Notes under the pieces: generated by a model
Seen by the model: only the letters and a program-made list of their open reading frames with translations
What the model was told of the DNA's origin: nothing
Databases searched by the model: none
Shown: piece by piece, positions 42,774 through 50,073 of the stretch
Layout of the letters: every line of letters begins with the position of its first letter
Position numbering within the stretch: the first letter of the stretch is position 1
Assembly: GCA_029552125.1 (NCBI GenBank)
Contig: JAKPEE010000116.1
Location: 1 to 50,073, forward strand
Direction of reading: 5' to 3'
Length of the DNA stretch: 50,073 bases
Source: Bacillota bacterium
GTDB taxonomy: Bacteria; Bacillota; Dethiobacteria; DTU022
Program-made: the position numbers and the translations under genes

Positions 42774-43457
42774 GTGGAGTATAGAATAGTTGGATCTGTT
42801 ATGCCGGTATTAGAATTAAAGTTGCTTAAAGGCGAAAAGATCTATTCCCAGTCCGGGGCAATGAAGTGGATGAGTGCGGGGATTAATATGGAAACCAGCA
42901 TGGCCGGGGGGCTGGGCGGTGCGCTGAAAAGGAAACTTACAGGAGAAAGCGCCTTCTTAAATTATTTTAGCGCCACCAGCGACGGAGATACCATTGCCTT
43001 CGGGCATAGCTACCCGGGGCACATTGTCCCCGTGGATATTTCGCGCCAGCCGGTAATCTGCCAGAGGCGGGCTTTTCTGTGCGCCGTAGAAAGCGTAGAG
43101 CTTGGTATCCATTTCCAGCGGCGCCTGGGGACAGGCTTTTTTGGCGGTGAAGGTTTTGTCATGCAGCGGCTTTCCGGCAGCGGCATGGCTTTTGTAGAGA
43201 TTGACGGCGAGAGTGTGGAAATGGAACTGGCACCGGGACAATCTATCCGGGTGGAAACCGGGGCGGTAGGAATGTATGAACAGTCGGTGCAGATGAATAT
43301 TGAAATGGTCAAAGGTTTTAAAAATATCCTTTTCGGTGGAGAAGGGCTTTTTCTGACCACCCTTACTGGTCCGGGCAAAGTATGGCTCCAGACCATGCCC
43401 ATCCAGGGGATGGTTGCGGAGATGTCGGACTTCTTGCCTAAACCCAGCAACCGGTGA
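42774..43457 (+). CDS. AIM24 / TIGR00266-family protein
   Basis: 227 aa from GTG 42774 with TAGGAGGG upstream. It matches the AIM24 family: EYRIVGSVMPVLELKLLKGE, SQSGAMKWMSAGINMET, then GTGFFGGEGFVMQRLSGSG, VETGAVGMYEQSV and the C-terminal FGGEGLFLTTLTGPGKVWLQ. A beta-rich fold of unknown function, possibly ligand-binding. It is 56 nt upstream of the aminotransferase. Confidence 0.92.
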   Translation: MEYRIVGSVMPVLELKLLKGEKIYSQSGAMKWMSAGINMETSMAGGLGGALKRKLTGESAFLNYFSATSDGDTIAFGHSYPGHIVPVDISRQPVICQRRAFLCAVESVELGIHFQRRLGTGFFGGEGFVMQRLSGSGMAFVEIDGESVEMELAPGQSIRVETGAVGMYEQSVQMNIEMVKGFKNILFGGEGLFLTTLTGPGKVWLQTMPIQGMVAEMSDFLPKPSNR

Positions 43458-43512
43458 TCATAAATATTGACGGCGGTGCTGTTTTTCGGTTAAACCTGGA
43501 AGAGATGAAAGG

Positions 43513-44700
43513 ATGGCGGCAGTGGAGCATAAGAGCAAACCCGGAGCATCACCTTACAAGCTTCCGGGCCGGCTCGCAAATATTTCGCCCTTTCTGGCCA
43601 TGGAAGTGCTGGAGAAAGCGAAGCAAATGGAGCAGGCTGGAGAGAATGTGATCCATTTCGAGGTGGGGGAGCCGGCCGGGGAAACCCCGGCGTCCATCAG
43701 GGAGGCTGCTTTACAGGCCCTGCACAGCGGGGATACCTGTTACACCCACAGCCTGGGCCGCCTGGATTTACGCGAAGAGATTGTCCGTTACTATCGCCGG
43801 CTTTACGGGGTGGAGATTGCTCCGGAACAGGTGGTGGTAACCTCCGGCTCTTCTCCGGCGATGCTGCTGGCCTTTGCAGCGCTGCTGGACAACGGCGATG
43901 AAGTGATACTGCCCGACCCCTATTACGCCTGTTACCCTAATTTTGCTCACTTTGTGGGGGCCAAGCCGGTATTCGCCCGCTTAACCGAGGCGGAAGGATT
44001 TAAATTAAGAGCTGAAAAAGTTAAAAAACTGGTGAACTCTCACACGCGGGCGGTGATGATTAATTCACCATCCAATCCTACGGGAGCGGTTTTAAGCGAA
44101 ACCGAACTGGCCGATATCGCTTCTTTGGGGCTCTATGTTATTTCCGACGAAGTCTATCATGGCATCAATTATACCGGCCGGGATCACACCATTCTGGAAT
44201 ATACCGACCGGGCCGTGGTGATTAACGGCTTCTCCAAGCGGCATATTATGACCGGCTGGCGGCTGGGCTACGCCATCGCGCCGCCGGAACTGGCCCGGGT
44301 GATGCAGACGCTGCAGCAAAACCTGTTTATCTGCGCCTGCAACTTTACCCAGGCCGCCGGGATGGCCGCGCTGCAGGAGGATGCAGAGACGTTAAAAGCG
44401 CGGTTTGCTTCTTATAACGAACGCCGCCTTTACCTGTACCGCGCCCTGCAGCAGATGGGCATCGCCCCTGAAGTGCCGCCCGAGGGCGCATTCTACATGC
44501 TGGCCAATGTTAAAAAATATGCGCCGGATTCACTTTCCCTCGCTTTCCGCATCCTTGAAGAAGCAAAAGTAGCGGTAACTCCCGGAATAGATTTCGGCCC
44601 CGGCGCCGAAGGTTATATCCGCATTTCTTATGCCTGCACCATGGCAGAGTTGCAGGAAGGGCTTTTGCGGCTGCAGAAATTTTTCCAGGCATACAGCTAA
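43513..44700 (+). CDS. Class I/II PLP-dependent aminotransferase
   Basis: 395 aa. Fold-type I features: FEVGEPAGETPASI near residue 50, VTSGSSPAMLLAFAALLDNG, MINSPSNPTGAVLSETEL, ISDEVYHGINY, and the Schiff-base Lys in NGFSKRHIMTGWRLGYA near residue 240, with the C-terminal R.SYA substrate Arg (YIRISYACTMAEL). It moves an amino group from an amino acid to a keto acid. Specificity (aspartate, aromatic or other) cannot be read. A hairpin terminator follows. Confidence 0.92.
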   Translation: MAAVEHKSKPGASPYKLPGRLANISPFLAMEVLEKAKQMEQAGENVIHFEVGEPAGETPASIREAALQALHSGDTCYTHSLGRLDLREEIVRYYRRLYGVEIAPEQVVVTSGSSPAMLLAFAALLDNGDEVILPDPYYACYPNFAHFVGAKPVFARLTEAEGFKLRAEKVKKLVNSHTRAVMINSPSNPTGAVLSETELADIASLGLYVISDEVYHGINYTGRDHTILEYTDRAVVINGFSKRHIMTGWRLGYAIAPPELARVMQTLQQNLFICACNFTQAAGMAALQEDAETLKARFASYNERRLYLYRALQQMGIAPEVPPEGAFYMLANVKKYAPDSLSLAFRILEEAKVAVTPGIDFGPGAEGYIRISYACTMAELQEGLLRLQKFFQAYS

Positions 44701-44702
44701 AG

Positions 44703-44731
44703 GGGAACAGAGCCCGCTGGGGGCTGTTCCC
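44703..44731 (+). terminator. Hairpin after the aminotransferase
   Basis: GGGAACAG and CTGTTCCC form the outer stem, with an inner CCC/GGG pairing, followed by GGGCCGGTTTTA. Good stem, moderate T-run. Confidence 0.65.
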
Positions 44732-44777
44732 GGGCCGGTTTTAATAAATTTGGATTAAAGTAAAGGCGGGTGCTGCT

Positions 44778-45479
44778 ATGGCATACAGGCGTATTGTGGT
44801 CATGGCCAACGGAGCGCTCCACGACCCGCAGTATATACGCGATCAGCTCAGGGAAGACGATTACATTATTTGCGCCGATGGAGGGGCGCTGCATGCGTTA
44901 AAGATGGGGCTGCAGCCGGACCTGGTCGTGGGAGACCTGGATTCTCTGCCGGCCGCCGCTGCCGGGCGCTTGAAAGAGCAGGGCGTTAAGATCCTGCGCT
45001 TTCCCGCGGAAAAAGACCACTCCGACCTGGAGCTGGCCCTGGAGCGGGCGGTGGCGCTGGCTCCCGCAGAAATCTTGTTGACCGGGGTCCTGGAGGGAGA
45101 GCGGCTGGAGCACACCTTCGGCAACTTAATGTTGTTAATGATCCCGTTAAGGGCCGGGATCCCGGCCCAAATTATCGACGAGAAACGCCGCATTTACCTG
45201 GTGGACTCAGAATTAACCGTGACCGGCCGCCCCGGTGACTATCTCTCCCTCTTTCCCCTCACCGCCGTGGTGGATAACGTCAAGACGGAGGGGTTAAAAT
45301 ACCCGCTTAAAGGGGAAAAGCTGTACTTTGGCTCCACCCGCGGCCTGAGCAATGAGTTTATCGCAGCCACGGCCCGGGTTACCGCCGGCGCGGGGCTGCT
45401 CCTGGTGATTATCTCTAAAATCGATAACCCGGGCCAGGGAGTAGAGGGCCATGCCCCTAATCCCGGCCCGGGCCGGTGA
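44778..45479 (+). CDS. thiN: Thiamine pyrophosphokinase
   Basis: 233 aa. The sequence is characteristic: RRIVVMANGALHDPQYIRDQ, CADGGALHALKMGLQPDLVV with GDLDSLP, then FPAEKDHSDLELALE and TGVLEGERLEHTFGNLMLL. These form the ATP/thiamine-binding fold of the TPK domain, with a small C-terminal beta domain (DSELTVTGRPGDYLSLFPL). It converts thiamine to thiamine diphosphate using ATP. It is convergent with the TPP-controlled transport operon, 37 nt away. The two together form a salvage unit. Confidence 0.95.
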   Translation: MAYRRIVVMANGALHDPQYIRDQLREDDYIICADGGALHALKMGLQPDLVVGDLDSLPAAAAGRLKEQGVKILRFPAEKDHSDLELALERAVALAPAEILLTGVLEGERLEHTFGNLMLLMIPLRAGIPAQIIDEKRRIYLVDSELTVTGRPGDYLSLFPLTAVVDNVKTEGLKYPLKGEKLYFGSTRGLSNEFIAATARVTAGAGLLLVIISKIDNPGQGVEGHAPNPGPGR

Positions 45480-45516
45480 CGGTACCGCTGGCAGCAGCTT
45501 GAGCTTTGGCTAAGCC

Positions 45517-46299
45517 TTAATCCTTGGATTGCAGTGATTTCATTAACAGTGCTTTGTAGGATAGAAAAGGCGCCGTTGTAATTATGCCGCGGGAGCGGGG
45601 CCGCGGCAGCTCGATGGGCTGCTCCAGGACGATTCGCCCCGGGCGCTCCGAGATCAGATAGACCCGGTCCGCCAAATAAATCGCTTCGTCGATGCTGTGG
45701 GTGACGAACAGCACGGACCGGTGGAAACGCTCCAGCACGGAAAGCAGCCACTCCTGCAGATTTTCCCGGGTGATGGCATCCAGGGCGGCGAAAGGTTCGT
45801 CCAGAAGCAGCAGGCTGCTTTCAATCAGTACTGTTCGGAGCAGGGCTGCCCGCTGGCGCATCCCTCCGGAGAGCTGGTGGGGATAGTAGCGGGCAAAGCC
45901 TTCCAGGCCGAAAATTGGCAGCAGTTCCCGCACCCGGCTGGAGGCCTCTTTTTTGGCCATTCCGGCGGCCAGAAGCGGCAGGGCCGCGTTCTCCAGGAGC
46001 GTTTTCCAGGGAAAAAGCAGATCTTGCTGGGGCATGTAGCCCACTTTTTGCACCCGGCCGGTACTCTCCTGGCCGTTTAATAAAACCCGGCCCCGGTCGG
46101 GACGGATCAGTCCCGCCGCGATTTTTAGCAGGGTACTTTTCCCCGAACCGCTGGGCCCTAACAGTGCCGCAAACTCCCCTTTCTTCAGGCGCAGCGATAT
46201 GTCTTTCAGCACCGGCAGCCGCGCCTCCCCGCTATCGTAGGTGGCGCTGATATTTTCCAGGATCAATACTTCATTATTTCTTTCCATCTTTTCTTCCAT
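45517..46299 (-). CDS. thiZ: ABC transporter ATPase of the thiamine-precursor uptake system
   Basis: 260 aa from ATG 46299, chosen since GGAGG lies 5 nt upstream; a longer start would have none. ABC motifs: Walker A LLGPSGSGKSTLLKI, Q-loop YMPQQDLLF, signature LSGGMRQRAALLR, Walker B LLLLDEPFAALD and the His switch VTHSIDEAIYLADRV. It is of the NitT/TauT-SsuB type that fits ThiZ of HMP-precursor transporters. It sits 145 nt after the binding-protein gene, a wider gap than the others, but on the same strand with no terminator found. Confidence 0.88.
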   Translation of the reverse strand: MEEKMERNNEVLILENISATYDSGEARLPVLKDISLRLKKGEFAALLGPSGSGKSTLLKIAAGLIRPDRGRVLLNGQESTGRVQKVGYMPQQDLLFPWKTLLENAALPLLAAGMAKKEASSRVRELLPIFGLEGFARYYPHQLSGGMRQRAALLRTVLIESSLLLLDEPFAALDAITRENLQEWLLSVLERFHRSVLFVTHSIDEAIYLADRVYLISERPGRIVLEQPIELPRPRSRGIITTAPFLSYKALLMKSLQSKD

Positions 46300-46444
46300 C
46301 TTTGCCTCCGTGCGGTTTAAGCGTGCTGCCGCGATCAATGGCCTCCCCCGGGCCGGGAAGAGAAACCCCCTCCCGCCGGTTAAAAGCCATGTTGCCGCCT
46401 ATTCCCGAAGGGGCCGGGGCGAAAGGATTAAGGTATTTTCCGGA

Positions 46445-47455
46445 TTATTCAAGAAAACGGTTGGTAAAGGCCTTATCCACATCAATCATTTCTTCGATCA
46501 AGCCGCGCTCAAAAAGCCATTGCGTGTAGCTTTCCCAGCGCTCTCGCTCCTGGAGGCCCCACCGGGGCGCGTCGTCCTGGTATTTATCTTTGAGCCACTC
46601 CTGGCTGGCCATGACCAGCTCCCGGTCCAGCTCCGGTGCATTGGCCAGGAGAGCCTCTGCCGCTGCAGCCGGGTTTTCCGCGGCGAAGCGATAGCCCCTG
46701 GCGGTGGCCCGCATAAATCTCTGGATCAGCTCCGGATTCTCCTCGATCAGGGCTTCTCCCGCCACCAGCACCGGTGTATAGTAGTCCAGGGCCGGATCGA
46801 TGTCGCGCAGCTGGATGAAATTAAGCTCCATCCCCTTTAACTCCGCCTCCACCCCGGTCCAGCCGTAGTAAATCCAGGCAAAATCGGCCTCCTGTTCGAT
46901 GACGATGAGCGAATCGACTTCGCCGGTGGTGGCGATAGTGACGGTGCTGTAGTCGGCGCCATCTTTTTCCATCAGGGCCTTGATGGTGGCTTCTTCCACG
47001 GGGGAGCCCCAGCCGCCGTATGTTTTTCCGGAAAAATCGGCGGGGGTGGTAATATTTTTATCCTTCAGCGAGGCAAACCCCGAGGTGTTATGCTGCAGCA
47101 CGGCGGCGATGGAAACGACGGGGTATCCGGCCAGGCGGGCGAAAGTCACCTCTTCCTGGTAGCTGACCCCGAATTCCGCTTTACCCCCGGAAACAATCTG
47201 GATCACGCTGCCGGGGGCCTGGATAAATTCCACCGCCAGGTTTTCTTCGGTGTAAAACCCTTGCTCCAGGGCGGCATACATGCCGCTGTAGTTGGTATTG
47301 GGGGTCCAGTCCAGCAGCACGGTGATTTTGTCCGGCTCTGCATCACTGCTGCTGCCGTCACCGGCGCAGCCCGGGATAAACAGCAGGGCCAGGCCCGGAA
47401 GCAACAGGAACAGGCTTAAGGCAGGCCGTATATTACGTCTCAACACAATAATCAC
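46445..47455 (-). CDS. thiY: Thiamine-precursor substrate-binding lipoprotein (NMT1/THI5-like)
   Basis: 336 aa. Lipoprotein signal LLPGLALLFIPGCAGDG with the acylated Cys at about residue 30. The NMT1/THI5-like domain reads KITVLLDWTPNTNYSGMYAA, LEQGFYTEENLAVEF, SYQEEVTFARLAG, then EQEADFAWIYYGWTG. Proteins of this type bind hydroxymethylpyrimidine or its N-formyl precursor. Its start overlaps the permease stop by 4 nt. Riboswitch control supports a thiamine role. Confidence 0.9.
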   Translation of the reverse strand: MIIVLRRNIRPALSLFLLLPGLALLFIPGCAGDGSSSDAEPDKITVLLDWTPNTNYSGMYAALEQGFYTEENLAVEFIQAPGSVIQIVSGGKAEFGVSYQEEVTFARLAGYPVVSIAAVLQHNTSGFASLKDKNITTPADFSGKTYGGWGSPVEEATIKALMEKDGADYSTVTIATTGEVDSLIVIEQEADFAWIYYGWTGVEAELKGMELNFIQLRDIDPALDYYTPVLVAGEALIEENPELIQRFMRATARGYRFAAENPAAAAEALLANAPELDRELVMASQEWLKDKYQDDAPRWGLQERERWESYTQWLFERGLIEEMIDVDKAFTNRFLE

Positions 47456-48234
47456 TCCTCCGGGTACACTGATTTATGGCGGTGCCAGGGCATGGCCAGC
47501 CATGCCGCCAGCTCCGTTAACTTGAATAAAAGCAGGCTTAACACCACTACCACCAGGATGGCGGCGAAGGTATTGGCTGTTTGGTAGGAACGCATCGAGC
47601 GGAGCATAAAAACGCCCAGGCCCCACCGGGCGGCGAGCCATTCGCCGATTACTGCGCCCATGACGCTGTAGGTGGCGGCGATTTTAAGGCCGGAAAAAAA
47701 GTAGGGCAGCACGGCCGGGAGCTGGGCTGAGCGGAAAATCATGGCCGGACCGGCCTGCATCACTTTAAGCAGGTTGATCGTTTCCGGGTCGACCTGCTCC
47801 AGCCCCTCCACCAGGTTGATGGCCATGGGAAAGAAACAGACCAGGGCCACCACCACGATCTTGGAGGTGAGCCCCAGGCCGAACCAGATTAAGAACAGCG
47901 GCGCCAGGGCGATGATGGGAATGGTCTGCGAGATGATCAGCAGCGGGTAGAGAGCCTGTTTCAACCAGGAATGGCGGTCCATGAACACGGCCAGGGCCAG
48001 CGCCACCAGTACAGAGAGGCTTAGCCCGGCGGCCACGGCGGCCAGGGTGGCCCGGGAGTGCTCCGCCAGGAGAGAGGCGTTGTGGTAAAGGGATAAGATT
48101 ACGGCCGAGGGGGGAGGCAGTTTGCTAACCGCCACGTCCGCCACCCGGCACAGGGCCTCCCATAACAGCAGCACGGCCAGCACGGCCAGCGCCCCGGGCA
48201 GGCTACGCTTGGCGGTATTTGCCCACTTTTTCAT
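47452..48234 (-). CDS. thiX: ABC permease of the thiamine-precursor uptake system
   Basis: 260 aa, about six membrane helices. It carries the BPD-type loop (EAA-like, LKVMQAGPAMIFRSAQLPAV, LPYFFSGLKIAATYSVMGAV) that contacts the ATPase. Signature IISQTIPIIALAPLFLIWFG. It overlaps the upstream thiamine-binding-family gene by 32 nt and the downstream binding protein by 4 nt, so translation is coupled. Confidence 0.9.
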   Translation of the reverse strand: MKKWANTAKRSLPGALAVLAVLLLWEALCRVADVAVSKLPPPSAVILSLYHNASLLAEHSRATLAAVAAGLSLSVLVALALAVFMDRHSWLKQALYPLLIISQTIPIIALAPLFLIWFGLGLTSKIVVVALVCFFPMAINLVEGLEQVDPETINLLKVMQAGPAMIFRSAQLPAVLPYFFSGLKIAATYSVMGAVIGEWLAARWGLGVFMLRSMRSYQTANTFAAILVVVVLSLLLFKLTELAAWLAMPWHRHKSVYPEE

Positions 48235-48496
48235 CTATGGTAACTCCTTTGGTGCTGTAATCGATCTTGACTACAGAGAGAATCCGCTCCGCCCCGGCGG
48301 CTGCGCAAACCTGCTGGGCTTCTTTGACCAGATCCAGCAGCCGGTCCAGCTCCCCTTCCATGGTTGTCTCCATGGGGCCGACAGTATATTTAACCCCGGA
48401 TTTTTTAATTAACTCGATGACCCGGTCCACGGTGGGATATACGGCGGCTTCCTCCACCAGGGGGATCACCTGCAAGCTGACATTGCACTGCGGCAT
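48203..48496 (-). CDS. MTH1187/YkoF-type thiamine-binding protein
   Basis: 97 aa. The family (DUF77) pattern is complete: CNVSLQVIPLVEEAAVYPTV, then IKKSGVKYTVGPMETTMEGE, LLDLVKEAQQVCAAAGAERI and SVVKIDYSTKG. Related proteins bind thiamine or its pyrimidine and may modulate transport. It is the first gene after the TPP riboswitch; its ribosome binding site AAGGAGTG stands clear of the terminator. Confidence 0.9.
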   Translation of the reverse strand: MPQCNVSLQVIPLVEEAAVYPTVDRVIELIKKSGVKYTVGPMETTMEGELDRLLDLVKEAQQVCAAAGAERILSVVKIDYSTKGVTIDEKVGKYRQA

Positions 48497-48530
48497 GATG
48501 CTTCACTCCTTTCCAAACGCTGAAATATAA

Positions 48531-48559
48531 AAGCTGCCGCCAACTTAAGGCGGCAGCTT
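48531..48559 (-). terminator. TPP-riboswitch terminator
   Basis: Minus-strand AAGCTGCCGCC pairs with GGCGGCAGCTT around TTAAGTT, followed by TTTTATA. It sits between the aptamer and the first gene, so regulation is by premature termination when TPP is bound. Confidence 0.9.
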
Positions 48560-48576
48560 GTCGATCATACAGATCA

Positions 48577-48691
48577 AGCCCATGTTCCCTACGCTGGCAT
48601 TACCCAGTACCCGCATTCACGGGCAGCAACAGGTTCAAAGGGTTAAAGGCTTCATCGCGCCTTACTCTCAGCCCCGCTCGGAGCTCCCCTA
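48577..48691 (-). promoter_or_regulatory. TPP riboswitch (THI element)
   Basis: The minus strand shows the THI-box order: GGGGAGCTCC, GGGGCTGAGAGTAAGGCG, ACCCTTTGAACCTGTTGC, and GGGTAATGCCAGCGTAGGGA followed by ACATG. These are the P2/P3 pyrimidine-sensor arm with CTGAGA and the P4/P5 arm that grips the pyrophosphate. Thiamine diphosphate binding should turn the downstream operon off. Confidence 0.97.
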
Positions 48692-48711
48692 CAAAATATT
48701 AAGTTACGCAA

Positions 48712-48740
48712 ATTATACCATATCCGGGCTGATTTGCAAA
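48712..48740 (-). promoter_or_regulatory. Promoter of the thiamine-transport operon
   Basis: Minus-strand TTTGCA (48735-48740), 17-bp spacer, TATAAT (48712-48717), preceded by TGG giving an extended -10. The start point lies about 15 nt before the THI box. Confidence 0.75.
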
Positions 48741-48929
48741 GCATAGCATTTCAGATGTTTGTATTTACATTGGAAATTGATTTTGCCAAAAAAAAAAGGT
48801 AATTTTGCTGGCGTCTATGCAGCAAGGTAAAGGAGAAGCGCCCGGGAAGGCGAATAATGATTTAAGATGCGGTCCTACTGCCCGGGATCCGCTGCTAAAT
48901 CGCATTGATATTCACTAAAGGTGTGCGTC

Positions 48930-49580
48930 ATGGACCTGTTTTTAATCTTTTCCTCGGCTTTCGTGGTCGGACTGTCAGGAGCGCTGATGCCGGGACCGGT
49001 AACGGCGGTGCTGGCAGAGCATGCCTTGAAAAGAGGTTTTTGGGCAGCCCCCCTGGTAACCCTGGGCCACGGCCTTCTGGAAGCCCTGATGGTAGCGCTC
49101 CTGGCTGCCGGGGTAAGCGCATATATGACCGGGCGCGGCCCGGCCGGAATCATCGGTATCGCCGGGGGCTTTGTCCTGGCCTGGATGGGCTGGGGCATGT
49201 TCAGAAGCGCCCGTTCCGGCAGCCTTTCCCTGCGCGGTGAAGAAGCGGAAGGCCGGAAAGGCCCGGTCACAGGCTCTGTGGCTGCGGGAATGGTCACCAC
49301 CCTCTCCAACCCCTACTGGTTTTTGTGGTGGGTTACCGTGGGTGCCGGTTTTGTAAGCCTTTCCCGGCAACACGGCCCGGGAGGCTTGCTCCTTTTCTTT
49401 AGCGGCCATATCCTGGCGGACCTGGCCTGGCTCTCTATTCTGGCGGCGATCCTGGTCCTGGGCAAGAGCCTGATCAGTGATAAAATCTATCGTGCCATCG
49501 TCGCCGGCCTGGGGATTTTTCTCATGGCCTTTTCCCTCTACTTCCTCTGGACAGGGATCACCCGTCTTTTCGGGATTTAA
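48930..49580 (+). CDS. LysE-family amino-acid/metabolite exporter
   Basis: 216 aa from ATG 48930; AAAGGTG lies 7 nt upstream. LysE/RhtB pattern: FVVGLSGALMPGPVTAVLAE near residue 10 (G..MPGP signature), about six membrane helices, NPYWFLWWVTVGAGFVSLS in the middle, and a C-terminal hydrophobic helix (LGIFLMAFSLYFLWTGI). Exporters of basic or small amino acids; the substrate is uncertain. It is divergent from the thiamine operon. Confidence 0.88.
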   Translation: MDLFLIFSSAFVVGLSGALMPGPVTAVLAEHALKRGFWAAPLVTLGHGLLEALMVALLAAGVSAYMTGRGPAGIIGIAGGFVLAWMGWGMFRSARSGSLSLRGEEAEGRKGPVTGSVAAGMVTTLSNPYWFLWWVTVGAGFVSLSRQHGPGGLLLFFSGHILADLAWLSILAAILVLGKSLISDKIYRAIVAGLGIFLMAFSLYFLWTGITRLFGI

Positions 49581-49972
49581 ACTTCAAATTAAATTTTTGA
49601 ATCCCCCCATCAGTGGGGAGGGAGTTTCGGGTCTCTTGCCCACTTTCTGTATTCATGGGCTCGGTGTGGTAGCTCCCTCTCCCCTGGCGGGAGTGGGTTA
49701 GGGAGAGGGGCGTTTAGAAGTCAGATGTCGGAGGTCAGAGGTCAGAAAAAACCTCCTTTGCCAATACTTCGGCCTTCTATAATTATCGATGTCGTTTATC
49801 TTGCTTTAGAAACCTTTCTTCTAAATTCCAAAGTCTGGATTTCCTTATTACTCCATAAGCCTGCTTTCCTGTTTCTCCTGACTCTGGATTTTCTCTTCTA
49901 CTATCCCCCCCACCCCAGCCCTCCCCCACCAGGGGGTAATCTTTACCCATACATGACACCGGGGGTCAAAGG
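49581..49972. other. Repeat-rich noncoding stretch at the window end
   Basis: About 390 bp without a supportable gene. It holds an inverted repeat at 49675-49709, the GAAGTCAGATGTCGGAGGTC unit at 49717-49746 related to 34471-34510, and C-rich tracts (around 49905-49935). A near-palindrome TGACACC..GGGGTCA lies at 49954-49969, close to the probable transposase end. Confidence 0.5.
49675..49709. repeat. Inverted-repeat element (CCCTCTCCC...GGGAGAGGG)
   Basis: CCCTCTCCC (49675-49683) pairs with GGGAGAGGG (49701-49709), with a shorter CTCCC/GGGAG pairing inside. The form CCCTCTCCCCTGGCGGGAG is a common dispersed noncoding repeat in bacterial genomes. Confidence 0.7.
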
Positions 49973-50073
49973 TTATGTGGGGGGTGGTGCTCCTCTCTGT
50001 GCAAAGATCTCATACATCTCTGCTGCTATTTCCAGGGCTTGCAGCCCTCGCCACATGGCTTTGGTGCCGGGAT
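49973..50073 (-). mobile_element. 3' end of a probable transposase gene (rest outside window)
   Basis: The minus strand from the window edge reads GTKAMWRGLQALEIAAEMYE then IFAQRGAPPPT before a TAA at 49973-49975. The WRGLQ.LE ending resembles the C-terminus of IS-type transposases, but only 33 residues are visible. The flanking C-rich and palindromic DNA fits the end of an insertion element. The family cannot be named. Confidence 0.4.

Noticed and set aside
1..50073. CRISPR array or tRNA/rRNA genes
   Set aside because: No regularly spaced direct repeats and no cloverleaf or rRNA-like sequence were seen on either strand.

Overview
The window looks like a chromosome segment from an anaerobic Gram-positive bacterium of the Clostridia. 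A Desulfotomaculum/Pelotomaculum-type Peptococcaceae member is my best guess, by inference only. Supporting signs are an LPxTG cell-wall-anchored protein, strong GGAGG ribosome binding sites, frequent GTG and TTG starts, a Flp/Tad pilus locus without an outer-membrane secretin, c-di-GMP-I and TPP riboswitches with rho-independent terminators, and an archaeal-type aspartyl-tRNA synthetase. Base composition is moderately GC-rich throughout and no large island of foreign composition stands out.

Layout. 1-7.7 kb is a mixed and partly decayed region: the 3' end of an LPxTG surface protein, remnants of a PadR regulator, a membrane protein and an ECF-transporter ATPase, then a DUF4825 protein, two nitroreductase-fold proteins, a NIF3-like protein, an SDR dehydrogenase, a DUF134 regulator and an alpha/beta hydrolase. 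7.8-22.9 kb, all on the minus strand, is a Flp/Tad (type IVc) pilus system: Flp pilin, TadV prepilin peptidase, TadE, TadG, CpaB, CpaE, CpaF, TadB, TadC, a von Willebrand factor A surface protein, a DUF192 protein, and a secreted subtilase-like protease with PKD-like and dockerin domains. A c-di-GMP-I riboswitch followed by a terminator stands before the pilin. A second, very similar promoter-riboswitch-terminator cassette stands before a separate TadE paralog at 8.1-8.5 kb, followed by two tiny ORFs whose stop and start overlap. The two cassettes form a dispersed direct repeat of about 350 bp.

23-34.3 kb holds a MATE transporter, aspS, an acyl-CoA ligase, an overlapping hydantoinase-like/histone-deacetylase-like gene pair, two HAD phosphatases and a frameshifted MFS transporter. 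34.6-44.7 kb holds YccF, serA, a sirtuin, a frameshifted phospholipase C-like gene, an MBL-fold hydrolase, a GNAT acetyltransferase, a CBS-domain protein, a PAS histidine kinase whose reading frame has no ordinary start, an AIM24-family protein and a PLP aminotransferase. 44.8-48.7 kb is a thiamine locus: thiamine pyrophosphokinase convergent with a TPP-riboswitch-controlled ABC uptake operon. The window ends with a LysE-type exporter, repeat-rich noncoding DNA and the 3' end of a probable transposase.

The two main integrated stories are c-di-GMP control of surface pili through duplicated riboswitches, and vitamin B1 salvage under TPP control. Several genes for protein acylation and deacylation (deacetylase-fold protein, sirtuin, GNAT, acyl-CoA ligase) also lie within about 14 kb of each other.
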